DNA of 41,577 nt from an uncultured Lachnospiraceae bacterium (GCA_947600145.1 CANQGA010000004.1:1-41577); one strand, 5' to 3'; numbered from the stretch's first letter, positions 8,740 to 16,293 are shown. Notes: generated by a model from the sequence alone, not told the origin. Numbers and translations: made by a program.

Positions 8740-8861
8740 ATGCGAATCCGGCGGCGCCGCGCTTTCGGGCCGGACCGGGAGCGGATTTCGCGTATGGCGC
8801 GGGACCGCTGCCGGCATGTTCCCCGTTTCCTGCCTGCGGACGGGAAGGAGATGGTTTTCTG

Positions 8862-9515
8862 ATGACGAGGCGCTATATAGTATTCGACCTGGACGGAACC
8901 CTGACCGACCCGGGGGCGGGCATTACCAGATCCGTTCAGTATGCGCTTAGATCGTATGGCATTGAAGAAACGGATCTGTCAAAGCTGTACCCGTTTATCG
9001 GTCCGCCGCTGAAGGAAAGCTTTATGAAGTTTTACGGCTTTTCCGAAACGCAGGGGATGGAAGCGATCGGCAGGTACCGGGAGTATTTCACCGCGCGCGG
9101 CATATTTGAAAACGAGGTCTACGACGGGATCCCGCAGATGCTTGAGATGCTTAAAAAGAACGGAAAGCATCTGTTGGTGGCCACGTCCAAACCGGAGGAA
9201 TTTGCCGTGCGGATTCTGGAGCATTTTGATCTGAGAAAGTATTTTGATTACGTCGGCGGGGCGAGTATGGACGAGGTCCGCGTGGGCAAGGGCGAGGTGA
9301 TCCGCTATACGCTTGAGGCCGCGGGGATTGCGGATAAGCGGGAAGTCATTATGGTCGGCGACCGGGAGCACGATGTTCTCGGCGCCAGGGAAAACGGTGT
9401 GGACTGCGTCGGAGTCCTGTTCGGCTACGGAAGCCGTCAGGAGCTTGAGGAGGTGGGAGCGTTTAAGATCGTTGGGACCGTCGGGGAACTGGGTTCGTTC
9501 CTTTTGACGATATGA
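8862..9515 (+). CDS. HAD-superfamily hydrolase, phosphoglycolate phosphatase-like
   Basis: The 217-residue protein is a Mg-dependent phosphatase of the PGP/PpaX type in HAD subfamily IA. Motif I is FDLDGTLTD near the N-terminus, motif II is the Thr/Ser in VATSKP, motif III is the Lys in VGKGEV and motif IV is VGDREHDVLGARENG. A helical cap domain lies between motifs I and II. I placed the start at the ATG at 8862, preceded by GGGAAGGAG. A longer frame back to 8670 is open, but its extra 64 residues are Pro/Ala/Gly/Arg-rich and overlap the leader hairpin. It is transcribed from its own promoter. The substrate is not resolved; pyrophosphate, phosphoglycolate or a nucleotide are all possible in this family. 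Confidence 0.88.
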   Translation: MTRRYIVFDLDGTLTDPGAGITRSVQYALRSYGIEETDLSKLYPFIGPPLKESFMKFYGFSETQGMEAIGRYREYFTARGIFENEVYDGIPQMLEMLKKNGKHLLVATSKPEEFAVRILEHFDLRKYFDYVGGASMDEVRVGKGEVIRYTLEAAGIADKREVIMVGDREHDVLGARENGVDCVGVLFGYGSRQELEEVGAFKIVGTVGELGSFLLTI

Positions 9516-9574
9516 GCCGCTTTATGTCGAAATAATGGTAATATTGCACAATATTTTCTTCATTATATATGGGA

Positions 9575-9580
9575 TATAAT
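9575..9580 (+). promoter_or_regulatory. Candidate -10 element upstream of the CarD-type gene
   Basis: A perfect TATAAT (9575-9580) lies 130 bases before the next gene in a locally AT-rich stretch (9530-9690). No convincing -35 box is found at 16-18 bases, so the promoter may be weak or factor-dependent. The AT-rich leader between it and the gene contains no clear hairpin. Confidence 0.4.
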
Positions 9581-9706
9581 CACGAAAACTGTTCATTTTG
9601 CAAAAACATTGTCATTTTCCGAATAAAAGTGCTAAAAGATAGATATCATGAAAATAAGCCCACATATATAAGATATGGTTTGGAGTATTCAGAAAGGATG
9701 ATCGGT

Positions 9707-10213
9707 TTGTTTAGTAAGGGCGAATACATCGTGTACGGAATGACAGGAGTATGCCGTGTGAGCGATATCACGGAGATGAACATGGACGGAATATCCGATA
9801 CGAAACTTTATTATGTCCTGGAACCGACCGGCGTGAACGGGAGCCGCATCATCACTCCGGTGGAGGGCAATAAGAACGTGATGCGGCGCGTGATGACCAG
9901 CGAGGAGGCCTATGACCTGATCGACGGGATCGAAGAGATCGACAGTCTGAGCGTCCGGGATGACAAGCAGCGGGAAAACTGCTATAAAGAGGCGCTTAAG
10001 ACCTGCGACTGCAGGGAATGTGTCGGTGTTCTCAAGACGCTCTATCTGCGCCGTCAGGACCGTTTAAGCCGCGGAAAGCGGATGACGGAGGTGGATGAGC
10101 GTTATATGAAGAAGGCGAAGGAAAATCTGTTCGGCGAGCTGTCGATCCCGCTTGGGATATCGGCGGCCGAGGTGGAAAAATTCATCCTTTCGCGGATCAA
10201 GGCAGCCGACTGA
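9707..10213 (+). CDS. CarD/CdnL-type RNA polymerase-binding transcription regulator
   Basis: The protein is 168 residues. Residues 1-60 form a CarD/TRCF RNA-polymerase interaction domain (FSKGEYIVYGMTGVCRV, then YYVLEP and an IITPVEG turn); residues about 70-168 are helical, as in CarD C-terminal domains, which contact promoter DNA upstream of the -10 box. Such proteins stabilise open complexes at rRNA and other promoters. I prefer the TTG at 9707 because AGAAAGGA lies eight bases upstream; the ATG at 9698 would overlap that site. Longer frames to 9569 have no support. It has its own AT-rich upstream region and ends at a strong terminator, so it is probably monocistronic. Confidence 0.85.
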   Translation: MFSKGEYIVYGMTGVCRVSDITEMNMDGISDTKLYYVLEPTGVNGSRIITPVEGNKNVMRRVMTSEEAYDLIDGIEEIDSLSVRDDKQRENCYKEALKTCDCRECVGVLKTLYLRRQDRLSRGKRMTEVDERYMKKAKENLFGELSIPLGISAAEVEKFILSRIKAAD

Positions 10214-10233
10214 TCCGGATAAGGAATCAGAGG

Positions 10234-10308
10234 TGCTGCCGCAGACTGTTTCAGAGCGCCGCAGGAGCGGGCGGATCTGAAGATCCTGCGGCAGCATTTA
10301 TTTTTTTG
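10234..10308 (+). terminator. Intrinsic terminator after the CarD-type gene
   Basis: Arms TGCTGCCGCAG (10234-10244) and CTGCGGCAGCA (10286-10296) pair perfectly and are followed by TTTATTTTTTT. The 41-base loop contains further self-complementary sequence. The arm core is shared with the terminator after trpB at 20090-20128. Confidence 0.85.
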
Positions 10309-10327
10309 ATGTGTAAAGCAAAAATGC

Positions 10328-10356
10328 TTGACAGCTGTGCCGGTATCGTGTATGAT
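10328..10356 (+). promoter_or_regulatory. Sigma-A promoter of the ylxM-ffh operon
   Basis: A consensus -35 TTGACA (10328-10333) and a -10 TATGAT (10351-10356) are separated by 17 bases. The start site would be near 10363, leaving a leader of only about 11 bases before the ylxM ATG. Confidence 0.85.
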
Positions 10357-10373
10357 AGCCAGGGTGAGAGAGT

Positions 10374-10715
10374 ATGAAGACCATTGGCGAGCAGGCCATG
10401 CTCTATGATTTTTACGGGGAGCTGCTGACACCGAGGCAGCGCCAGATCTATGAGAGCGTCGTGTTCGACGACATGTCTCTGGGCGAGATCGCCGGGGAAG
10501 AGGGGATCAGCCGTCAGGGCGTCTACGATCTGGTGAAGCGCTGCGACCGGATCCTGGGCGAATACGAGCAGAAGTTGAAGCTGGTGGAGAAGTTCAGGCA
10601 GACGAAGGAAATGGTAGGGCAGATCCGCGGTCTGGCCGAAGAGGCGAAGGCGAAGAGCGATCTCGGCCTTATGGATGAGATCGGACGGATCGCCGGGGAT
10701 ATTATCAAACTGTGA
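10374..10715 (+). CDS. ylxM: YlxM, putative DNA/RNA-binding partner of the signal recognition particle
   Basis: The 113-residue protein belongs to the YlxM/UPF0122 family. Its N-terminal half is a sigma-like helix-turn-helix (LLTPRQRQIYESVVFDDMSL, then EIAGEEGISRQGVYDLVKRC), and the C-terminal half is a coiled helix rich in Lys and Glu. YlxM is encoded next to ffh in Gram-positive bacteria and modulates signal recognition particle function. It is 9 bases from ffh here and is the first gene of this operon, directly after a near-consensus promoter. GAGAG before the ATG serves as a modest ribosome binding site. Confidence 0.93.
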   Translation: MKTIGEQAMLYDFYGELLTPRQRQIYESVVFDDMSLGEIAGEEGISRQGVYDLVKRCDRILGEYEQKLKLVEKFRQTKEMVGQIRGLAEEAKAKSDLGLMDEIGRIAGDIIKL

Positions 10716-10724
10716 GGAGAATCT

Positions 10725-12089
10725 ATGGCTTTTGAGAGCTTGTCGGACAAACTGCAGAACGTATTTAAGAATCTCCGGGGCAAAGGCCGGCTGACAGAGG
10801 CGGATGTGAAGGCCGCCCTGCGGGAAGTCAAGATGGCTCTTTTGGAGGCGGACGTCAGCTTTAAGGTCGTGAAGCAGTTCATTAATTCCGTGCAGGAGCG
10901 CGCTGTCGGCGAGGATGTTCTGGGAAGTCTGACGCCGGGACAGATGGTGATCAAGATCGTTCATGAGGAACTGATCGCCCTGATGGGCAGCGAGACCACG
11001 GAGATCGCGCTGAAGCCGGGAGGAGAGATCACGGTGATCCTGATGGAAGGCCTGCAGGGAGCCGGCAAGACCACGACGGCTGCCAAGATCGCCGGGAAGC
11101 TGAAGGCCAGGGGACGCAAGCCCCTTCTTGCCGCCTGCGACGTATACAGGCCGGCGGCCGTTGAACAGCTTAAGATCAACGGAGGGAAACAGGACGTTCC
11201 CGTATTTTCCATAGAAGGCTCCAAAAGTCCCGTCGCCATCGCGAAAGCGGCTGTGGAGTACGCGAAGGAGAACGGATTCAACGTGGTCATCCTTGACACG
11301 GCCGGGCGCCTCCATATCGATGAGGATATGATGCGGGAGCTGCAGGAGATCCGCGAGGCAGTCCGTGTGGATCAGTCCATCCTGGTCGTGGACGCCATGA
11401 CCGGGCAGGACGCTGTGAATGTGGCCGAGAGCTTTCAGAACAAGGTCGGCATCGACGGGGTGATCCTGACCAAGCTGGACGGCGACACCAGAGGCGGCGC
11501 CGCGCTCTCGATCAAAGCTGTGACCGGGAAACCGATCCTCTATGTGGGCATGGGCGAGAAGCTGTCCGACCTGGAACAGTTCTATCCGGACCGCATGGCT
11601 TCCAGGATCCTGGGCATGGGCGATATCCTGTCTCTGATCGAGAAGGCGGAGCAGGAGGTAGACGAGGCCAAGGCCCGGGAGATGGGCCAGAAGCTTCGCA
11701 AGGCGGAGTTCGATTTCAACGATTTCCTGGAGCAGATGCGCCAGATTAAGAAAATGGGCGGCATGAACAGCATTCTGGGCATGATGCCCGGGATCCCCCA
11801 GATGAAGGGGGATCTGGATGTGGACGAATCCGCGATGGACCGGGTGGAGGCTATCATTCTCTCCATGACGAAGGAAGAGCGGGCCAATCCCGCGATCCTG
11901 AATCCGTCCCGCAAGCAGCGCATCGCGAAGGGCGCCGGTGTGAACATCAGCGAGGTGAACCGGATCGTCAAACAGTTCGACCAGATGAAGAAGATGATGA
12001 AACAGCTTCCGGGCATGATGGGCGGCAGGAAACGCCGCGGCGGAATGCTCGGCGGGCTGGGCGGCATGTTCGGGAAACTGCCGTTTTAG
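10725..12089 (+). CDS. ffh: Signal recognition particle protein Ffh (SRP54)
   Basis: Ffh binds 4.5S/SRP RNA and signal sequences of nascent membrane proteins and, with FtsY, targets ribosomes to the membrane using GTP. The 454-residue protein has the N-domain (1-90), G-domain with GLQGAGKTTTAAKIA (P-loop), DTAGRLHID and TKLDGDTRGG, and a C-terminal Met-rich M-domain ending in repeated Gly/Met (MMGGRKRRGGMLGGLGGMFG). Length is normal for the family. GTGAGGAGAA precedes the ATG. The downstream neighbour rpsP is the standard order for Firmicutes, although a terminator-like hairpin overlaps the stop codon. Confidence 0.98.
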   Translation: MAFESLSDKLQNVFKNLRGKGRLTEADVKAALREVKMALLEADVSFKVVKQFINSVQERAVGEDVLGSLTPGQMVIKIVHEELIALMGSETTEIALKPGGEITVILMEGLQGAGKTTTAAKIAGKLKARGRKPLLAACDVYRPAAVEQLKINGGKQDVPVFSIEGSKSPVAIAKAAVEYAKENGFNVVILDTAGRLHIDEDMMRELQEIREAVRVDQSILVVDAMTGQDAVNVAESFQNKVGIDGVILTKLDGDTRGGAALSIKAVTGKPILYVGMGEKLSDLEQFYPDRMASRILGMGDILSLIEKAEQEVDEAKAREMGQKLRKAEFDFNDFLEQMRQIKKMGGMNSILGMMPGIPQMKGDLDVDESAMDRVEAIILSMTKEERANPAILNPSRKQRIAKGAGVNISEVNRIVKQFDQMKKMMKQLPGMMGGRKRRGGMLGGLGGMFGKLPF

Positions 12090-12111
12090 CCGCGGCCGCG
12101 CAGGCTTTTTT
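12089..12111 (+). terminator. Terminator-like hairpin overlapping the ffh stop codon
   Basis: GCCGCG (12089-12094, starting within the ffh stop codon) pairs with CGC-A-GGC (12099-12105) with one bulged A and a GCCG tetraloop, followed by six T (12106-12111). It would reduce read-through from ffh to rpsP. The stem is short but fully GC. Confidence 0.55.
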
Positions 12112-12237
12112 GGGGAATTTTCGGGGAGCGCGGGACGGCGCTGATACAGCCGGCAGAGCGGACATATGTCTGCTTTCGCATAGATGCAGTCCGCATTGTT
12201 AAGGAAGACATTTGCGAAGATAAGGAGGTGAAATGAC

Positions 12238-12480
12238 ATGGCGGTAAAGATGAGACTTAGAAGAATGGGCCAGAAGAAGGCACCTTTCTATAGAGTTGTA
12301 GTCGCGGATTCCAGATCTCCCAGAGACGGAAGATTCATCGAGGAAGTAGGATACTACGATCCGAACAAGGAACCCAGCGAGATCAAGTTCAACGAGGAAG
12401 CAGCGAAGAAATGGTTAGCCAACGGCGCCCAGCCCACAGACCGGGTTGCGAAGCTCCTGAAGCTGGCAGGCATCCAGTAA
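12238..12480 (+). CDS. rpsP: 30S ribosomal protein S16
   Basis: This small-subunit protein of 80 residues has the family signature near its N-terminus ([20 protein letters not shown], then [20 protein letters not shown]). S16 is an early-binding protein that stabilises the 16S rRNA 5' domain. AAGGAGGTGA lies five bases before the ATG. Codon use is visibly more adapted (AAG, GAA, AGA) than in neighbours, as expected for a highly expressed gene. The 148 bases upstream hold the ffh hairpin; no clear promoter was found there, so expression may come partly from read-through. It is 14 bases before khpA. Confidence 0.98.
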   Translation: MAVKMRLRRMGQKKAPFYRVVVADSRSPRDGRFIEEVGYYDPNKEPSEIKFNEEAAKKWLANGAQPTDRVAKLLKLAGIQ

Positions 12481-12494
12481 TTGAGGTGAGGATT

Positions 12495-12722
12495 ATGAAA
12501 GAATTAGTTGAAGTCATGGCAAAAGCTCTGGTGGAACACCCGGAGGAAGTGATCGTCACCGAAACCGAGAAGGATGGAGAGACCATCGTTGAATTGAAAG
12601 TGGCTCCTTCCGATATGGGTAAAGTTATTGGAAAGCAGGGCAGGATCGCGAAAGCCATACGTTCCGTCGTGAAGGCCGCGGCCTCGAAGGACGATAAGAA
12701 AGTGGTTGTCGAGATCGACTGA
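12495..12722 (+). CDS. khpA: KH-domain RNA-binding protein KhpA (YlqC)
   Basis: A 75-residue single KH domain protein. The GxxG loop is visible as VIGKQGRIAKAIRSVVKAAA, preceded by VELKVAPSDMGK. KhpA binds RNA, usually with KhpB, and affects cell division and translation in Gram-positive bacteria. I chose the ATG at 12495 since GAGGTGAGGA precedes it and the length matches the family; an open frame back to 12411 runs through rpsP and is not coding. It is cotranscribed with rpsP and followed immediately by a strong hairpin at 12730. Confidence 0.95.
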   Translation: MKELVEVMAKALVEHPEEVIVTETEKDGETIVELKVAPSDMGKVIGKQGRIAKAIRSVVKAAASKDDKKVVVEID

Positions 12723-12729
12723 TATGGGG

Positions 12730-12757
12730 ATAGCAGGTGAGGAAACCTGCTATTTTC
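12730..12757 (+). terminator. Terminator-like hairpin between khpA and rimM
   Basis: ATAGCAGGT (12730-12738) pairs perfectly with ACCTGCTAT (12745-12753) around the loop GAGGAA, followed by TTTTC. It begins seven bases after the khpA stop codon. The T-run is short, so termination is probably partial. It would separate ribosomal-protein expression from the rRNA/tRNA maturation genes rimM and trmD. Confidence 0.65.
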
Positions 12758-12844
12758 ATCTCACAGGGACAGCGTCCGCGGGGAAACGCGCCCGGCAGGC
12801 TGCGCCGGAACCGGGCAGGCGGAAGCGGCGGAGAGGAAATCGAT

Positions 12845-13357
12845 ATGGAACAGACATTTCGGGTGGGAGTGATCACCTCGACCCACGGTCTTCGCGGGGA
12901 GGTCAAGGTATATCCGACGACAGACGACGCGAAACGGTTTAAACAGCTGAAAGACGTGCTTTTAGACACCGGCAGGGAACAGCTGCCGATGGAAGTGGAG
13001 CATGTGAAATTCTTCAAGAATATGGTCATCGTAAAGTTCAAGGGTCTCGATGCGATCGATGACGTGGAGATATTTAAGGGGAAGGATCTGCTGGTGACCC
13101 GGGAAAACGCGGTGGAACTGGGACCGGATGAGAATTTCATCGCGGACCTGATCGGCCTTTCGGTCATTACCGACGAGGGAGAGCGGCTTGGGGAACTGGC
13201 GGATGTGCTTCAGACCGGCGCCAACGACGTCTATGTGGTGAAAACGGATTCCGGGAAGGAAGTGCTCCTTCCGGCGATCAGGCAGTGCATCCTTGATACG
13301 GATCTGGAAGCGGGGAAGATCACGGTCCATGTGCTGGACGGGCTTCTGGATCTCTAG
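12845..13357 (+). CDS. rimM: 16S rRNA processing/ribosome maturation factor RimM
   Basis: RimM binds S19 and the 3' domain of 16S rRNA during 30S assembly. The 170-residue protein shows an N-terminal beta-barrel (FRVGVITSTHGLRGEVKVYP) and the C-terminal PRC-barrel (FIADLIGLSVITDEGERLG, and DVYVVKTDSGKEVLLPAIRQ). The ATG at 12845 follows GGAGAGGAAA and fits family length; longer frames upstream run through the hairpin region. The next gene is trmD, as in most bacteria. Confidence 0.95.
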   Translation: MEQTFRVGVITSTHGLRGEVKVYPTTDDAKRFKQLKDVLLDTGREQLPMEVEHVKFFKNMVIVKFKGLDAIDDVEIFKGKDLLVTRENAVELGPDENFIADLIGLSVITDEGERLGELADVLQTGANDVYVVKTDSGKEVLLPAIRQCILDTDLEAGKITVHVLDGLLDL

Positions 13358-13444
13358 GGATCCGCGGCGTTGGGCTTTAAGCCTGAGGGCCGGGACCGTG
13401 CGCGGAAGCTACGGGGATCACAGGCAGGGAGAAAGGAGAGTTTC

Positions 13445-14212
13445 GTGAATTTTTACATCATGACATTATTTCCGGATATGGTGATGAACGGCCTCGGGAC
13501 CAGCATCACCGGCCGCGCCATGGAGAAAGGCGCGATCCGCGTGGAGGCGGTCAATATCCGGGATTATGCGATCAATAAACACGGGCAGGTGGATGACGCC
13601 CCTTACGGGGGCGGCGCCGGCCAGGTCATGCAGCCGGCGCCGATCTGCGACTGCTATGAAGCTCTCTGCGAACGGATCGGCAAACGTCCCCGCGTTCTCT
13701 ATATGACTCCCCAGGGCCGCGTCTTTAACCAGGCGATCGCGCAGGAACTGGCAGCGGAGGAGAACCTGGTCTTTCTCTGCGGCCATTATGAGGGCGTGGA
13801 CGAGCGGGCGCTGAGGCTTCTGGATACCGAGAACCTGTCTGTCGGGGATTATGTCCTTACAGGCGGGGAGCTACCGGCCATGGTCATGATCGACTGCATT
13901 TCCAGGCTGGTTCCGGGCGTTCTCCACAACGACGCGTCGGCGGAGATCGAGTCCTTCCATGATAATCTGCTGGAATATCCCCAGTATACGAGGCCGGAGG
14001 ACTATAAAGGCCTGAAGGTGCCGGAGGTGCTTCTGACCGGCCATCACAAGAATATCGAGACGTGGAGAAGGCTTCAGTCCGTGAAGCGCACGTTCGAGCG
14101 GCGGCCGGATCTTCTTGGGGAGGCGAACCTTTCGAAGAAGGAGAGGGAGTATCTGGCAGAGCTTTGCGCGGAAGCCGCCGGCGGTGACGCCGGTCCTGAG
14201 ACCGGGGAGTAA
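13445..14212 (+). CDS. trmD: tRNA (guanine-N1)-methyltransferase TrmD
   Basis: TrmD methylates G37 of tRNAs that read CNN codons, preventing frameshifts, using S-adenosylmethionine bound in a trefoil knot. The 255-residue protein shows MNFYIMTLFPDM at the N-terminus, PYGGGAGQVM, CGHYEGVDERAL and the knot signature SVGDYVLTGGELPAMVMIDC, then PQYTRP. The start is a GTG at 13445 with AAAGGAGAG before it; the in-frame region upstream to 13370 is not homologous. It is downstream of rimM by 87 bases. Confidence 0.97.
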   Translation: MNFYIMTLFPDMVMNGLGTSITGRAMEKGAIRVEAVNIRDYAINKHGQVDDAPYGGGAGQVMQPAPICDCYEALCERIGKRPRVLYMTPQGRVFNQAIAQELAAEENLVFLCGHYEGVDERALRLLDTENLSVGDYVLTGGELPAMVMIDCISRLVPGVLHNDASAEIESFHDNLLEYPQYTRPEDYKGLKVPEVLLTGHHKNIETWRRLQSVKRTFERRPDLLGEANLSKKEREYLAELCAEAAGGDAGPETGE

Positions 14213-14232
14213 CCGGAATTTTGAAAAAGTGC

Positions 14233-14261
14233 TTGCATTTGCAGGAAACATATGTTAAAAT
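14233..14261 (+). promoter_or_regulatory. Sigma-A promoter of rplS
   Basis: A -35 TTGCAT (14233-14238) and -10 TAAAAT (14256-14261), 17 bases apart, lie just after the trmD stop. rplS thus has its own promoter with a leader of about 77 bases. Confidence 0.7.
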
Positions 14262-14267
14262 CTCATA

Positions 14268-14340
14268 TTGTGACAAATAAGCGATGGTCCTCTGTTACGG
14301 CAAATTCTCGTATTAAGAACATCAAATAGATGGAAGGAGA
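14268..14340 (+). promoter_or_regulatory. Possible L19 ribosomal-protein leader RNA
   Basis: The leader between the promoter and rplS is AT-rich compared with the surroundings and contains CTCTGTTACGGCAA, which reminds me of the autoregulatory L19 leader of Firmicutes. I could not fold or align it, so the assignment rests on position and a short motif only. Confidence 0.3.
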
Positions 14341-14345
14341 TCCAC

Positions 14346-14693
14346 ATGAACGACATTATCAAGAACATCGAGGCAGCGCAGCTGAAAGAGAAGGTACCGG
14401 AGTTCCGCGTAGGCGACACCGTCCGCGTACACAACCTGATCAAAGAAGGAAACCGCGAGAGGATCCAGATCTTTGAGGGAACCGTGATCAAGCGCCAGAA
14501 CGGCGGAGCGAGAGAGACCTTTACGGTGCGCAAGACTTCCGGCGGTATCGGCGTAGAGAAGACATGGCCGCTTCATTCCCCCTCCGTGGCAGACGTTGAG
14601 GTCGTCCGCAGAGGTAAGGTAAGGAGGGCGAAGCTGTTCTACCTGAGGAAGCGCGTAGGAAAGGCCGCCAAGGTCAAAGAGCTTGTCAGATAA
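14346..14693 (+). CDS. rplS: 50S ribosomal protein L19
   Basis: The 115-residue large-subunit protein lies at the 30S-50S interface. Family landmarks are [51 protein letters not shown] and [30 protein letters not shown] lies before the ATG. Codon bias is strong (GAG, AAG, CGC). It is transcribed from the promoter at 14233 and ends at a strong terminator, so it may be largely monocistronic. Confidence 0.98.
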   Translation: MNDIIKNIEAAQLKEKVPEFRVGDTVRVHNLIKEGNRERIQIFEGTVIKRQNGGARETFTVRKTSGGIGVEKTWPLHSPSVADVEVVRRGKVRRAKLFYLRKRVGKAAKVKELVR

Positions 14694-14710
14694 TCGATGT
14701 GATCGCAGGA

Positions 14711-14745
14711 AAAGGGACAATAACTATTTATTGTCCCTTTCTTAA
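14711..14745 (+). terminator. Intrinsic terminator after rplS
   Basis: A 13-base perfect stem, AAAGGGACAATAA (14711-14723) with TTATTGTCCCTTT (14728-14740), closes a four-base loop and is followed by CTTAAACTTT. It overlaps the short spacer before lepB, so lepB either relies on read-through or on an unrecognised promoter. Confidence 0.85.
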
Positions 14746-14774
14746 ACTTTATCGGAAACAGTCAGGAGATAAGA

Positions 14775-15317
14775 GTGGAATTTTATCAGGAAGAGACCAG
14801 CACCCTGCGGAAAGCGGTGGGCTGGATCGTGGATATCGTGGTAGTCATCTCCCTGGCCTGGTTCGTTGTCTACGCGTTCGGGACGCGGGTGAAGATCTCG
14901 GGTCAGTCGATGATGCCGGGGCTTTCCGGGGGGGATCTGGTGCTGATGGACCGGCTGTCCTACGATCTGGGGAATCCGAAGCGTTTTGATGTGGTCGTGT
15001 TTGCGAGAGAAGACCGCAGAACCAATGTGAAGCGCGTCATCGGCCTTCCGGGAGAGACCGTACAGATCACCGGGGGGACCATTTATATAGACGGAAAGCC
15101 GCTTAAGGCGGATGAGAGCCTGAGCTATGTGGCGCTTTCGGGGCTGGCGGAGAATCCCGTGATCCTGGAGGCGGACGAGTATTTTCTGCTGGGCGACAAC
15201 CGGGACAGCAGCGAGGACAGCAGATTTGAGAATATCGGCAATGTCAGGCGTTCCCAGATCATCGGGAAGGTCTGGTTCCGCGTACTCCCGCTGATGGGGA
15301 TCGGACCGGTGAAATAG
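14775..15317 (+). CDS. lepB: Type I signal peptidase
   Basis: Signal peptidase I cleaves signal peptides from exported proteins at the outer face of the membrane. The 180-residue protein has one N-terminal membrane anchor (about residues 14-34), then the catalytic Ser45 in SGQSMMPG and the general-base Lys86 in NVKRVIGLPGE, and the box E motif LLGDNRDSSEDSR. This is the short Gram-positive (SipS-like) form. The start is a GTG at 14775 behind CAGGAGATAA. It stands 13 bases ahead of rbgA in the same direction. Confidence 0.95.
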   Translation: MEFYQEETSTLRKAVGWIVDIVVVISLAWFVVYAFGTRVKISGQSMMPGLSGGDLVLMDRLSYDLGNPKRFDVVVFAREDRRTNVKRVIGLPGETVQITGGTIYIDGKPLKADESLSYVALSGLAENPVILEADEYFLLGDNRDSSEDSRFENIGNVRRSQIIGKVWFRVLPLMGIGPVK

Positions 15318-15330
15318 AACAGGAGTTTTT

Positions 15331-16293
15331 ATGAATATACAGTGGTATCCGGGACATATGACGAAGGCCAGGCGGGCCATGCAGGAGGATATGAAGCTGA
15401 TCGATCTGCTGATCGAGGTGGTGGACGCCCGCGTGCCTGTTTCCAGCAGGAATCCGGACATCGACCGCCTGGGCGCGGGCAAGGCGAGACTGATCCTGCT
15501 GAACAAGGCCGATCTGGCCGGAGAGAGCGGGAACGCGGCCTGGGAGAAATGGTTTTCGGAGAAAGGGTATACGGTCGTACAGGCCGACTCCCGGAACAGC
15601 GCCCGGCTTAAGAGCGTGCACGCGGCGGTGCAGGAGGCCTGCCGGGAGAAGATCGAGCGCGACCGGAGGCGCGGGATCCTTAACCGGCCGGTGCGGGCCA
15701 TGGTGGTGGGGATCCCCAACGTGGGCAAGTCCACCTTTATCAATTCCTTTGCCGGAAAGGCGTGCGCGAAGACCGGCAACAAGCCCGGCGTCACGAAGGG
15801 AAATCAGTGGATCCGTCTGAACCGGTCGCTGGAGCTTCTGGATACGCCCGGTCTTCTGTGGCCGAAGTTTGAGGACGCGTCCGTGGGGCTTCATCTGGCC
15901 CTGATCGGCTCGATCAGCGACCAGATCCTTAATAAAGAGGAACTGGCTCTTGAGCTGATCCGGCTTATGGGGGAAAGGGAGCCGGACGCGCTTGAACGGA
16001 GGTACGGGCAGGCGCGGGCAGAGGAGCCGCAGGAAGGGGAGCCCGAGGCGGGAGTGTTGGAGATAAGGGAGCCCGAGGCGGGAGCGTTGGAGATAAGGGA
16101 GCCCGAGGCGGGAGAGCCGGAGACAGGGAAGTCTGAGGAATTAAGGATGCTTGAGCGGGTCGCCGTGCGGCGCGGATGCCTTGGGAAAGGCGGCGCCCCG
16201 GATTACGGGAAGGCCGCGGGCCTTCTTCTGGAGGATTTCCGCGCGGGAAGGCTGGGGCGGATCACCCTGGAGATGCCGCCGTTTACGGAGTAA
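15331..16293 (+). CDS. rbgA: Ribosome biogenesis GTPase RbgA (YlqF) with in-frame repeat insertion
   Basis: RbgA is a circularly permuted GTPase needed for late 50S assembly. The 320-residue protein has MNIQWYPGHMTKARRAMQED at the N-terminus, G4 LLNKADL before the P-loop G1 GIPNVGKSTFINS, and G3 DTPGLLWPK. Between the GTPase region and the C-terminal RNA-binding helices, residues about 232-266 are an acidic low-complexity stretch. Its core is three copies of a 10-residue unit starting EPEAG (30-base DNA units from 16041, 16071 and 16101). The C-terminal domain resumes at LERVAVRRGCLGKGGAPDYG. The insertion keeps frame and the motifs are intact, so the protein is probably functional. Confidence 0.95.
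   Translation: MNIQWYPGHMTKARRAMQEDMKLIDLLIEVVDARVPVSSRNPDIDRLGAGKARLILLNKADLAGESGNAAWEKWFSEKGYTVVQADSRNSARLKSVHAAVQEACREKIERDRRRGILNRPVRAMVVGIPNVGKSTFINSFAGKACAKTGNKPGVTKGNQWIRLNRSLELLDTPGLLWPKFEDASVGLHLALIGSISDQILNKEELALELIRLMGEREPDALERRYGQARAEEPQEGEPEAGVLEIREPEAGALEIREPEAGEPETGKSEELRMLERVAVRRGCLGKGGAPDYGKAAGLLLEDFRAGRLGRITLEMPPFTE
16039..16128. repeat. Three tandem 30-base units inside rbgA
   Basis: Units start with GCCCGAGGCG at 16041, 16071 and 16101 with a fixed 30-base period. Copies 1 and 2 differ by a single visible base (GTG/GCG); copy 3 diverges after the first 15 bases. They encode EPEAGVLEIR, EPEAGALEIR and EPEAGEPETG. Near-identity of the first two copies points to recent slippage duplication. 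Confidence 0.9.

Noticed and set aside
8670-8861. N-terminal extension of the HAD phosphatase
   Set aside because: It lies over a terminator-like hairpin, is Pro/Ala/Gly-rich, and family proteins begin near MTRRYIVFDLDG.
10251-12239. Long open frame on the minus strand opposite ylxM and ffh (about 660 codons)
   Set aside because: It is the mirror of a strongly biased GC-rich gene pair, has a His/Leu/Arg-rich composition, no ribosome binding site, and the plus strand has clear ffh motifs.
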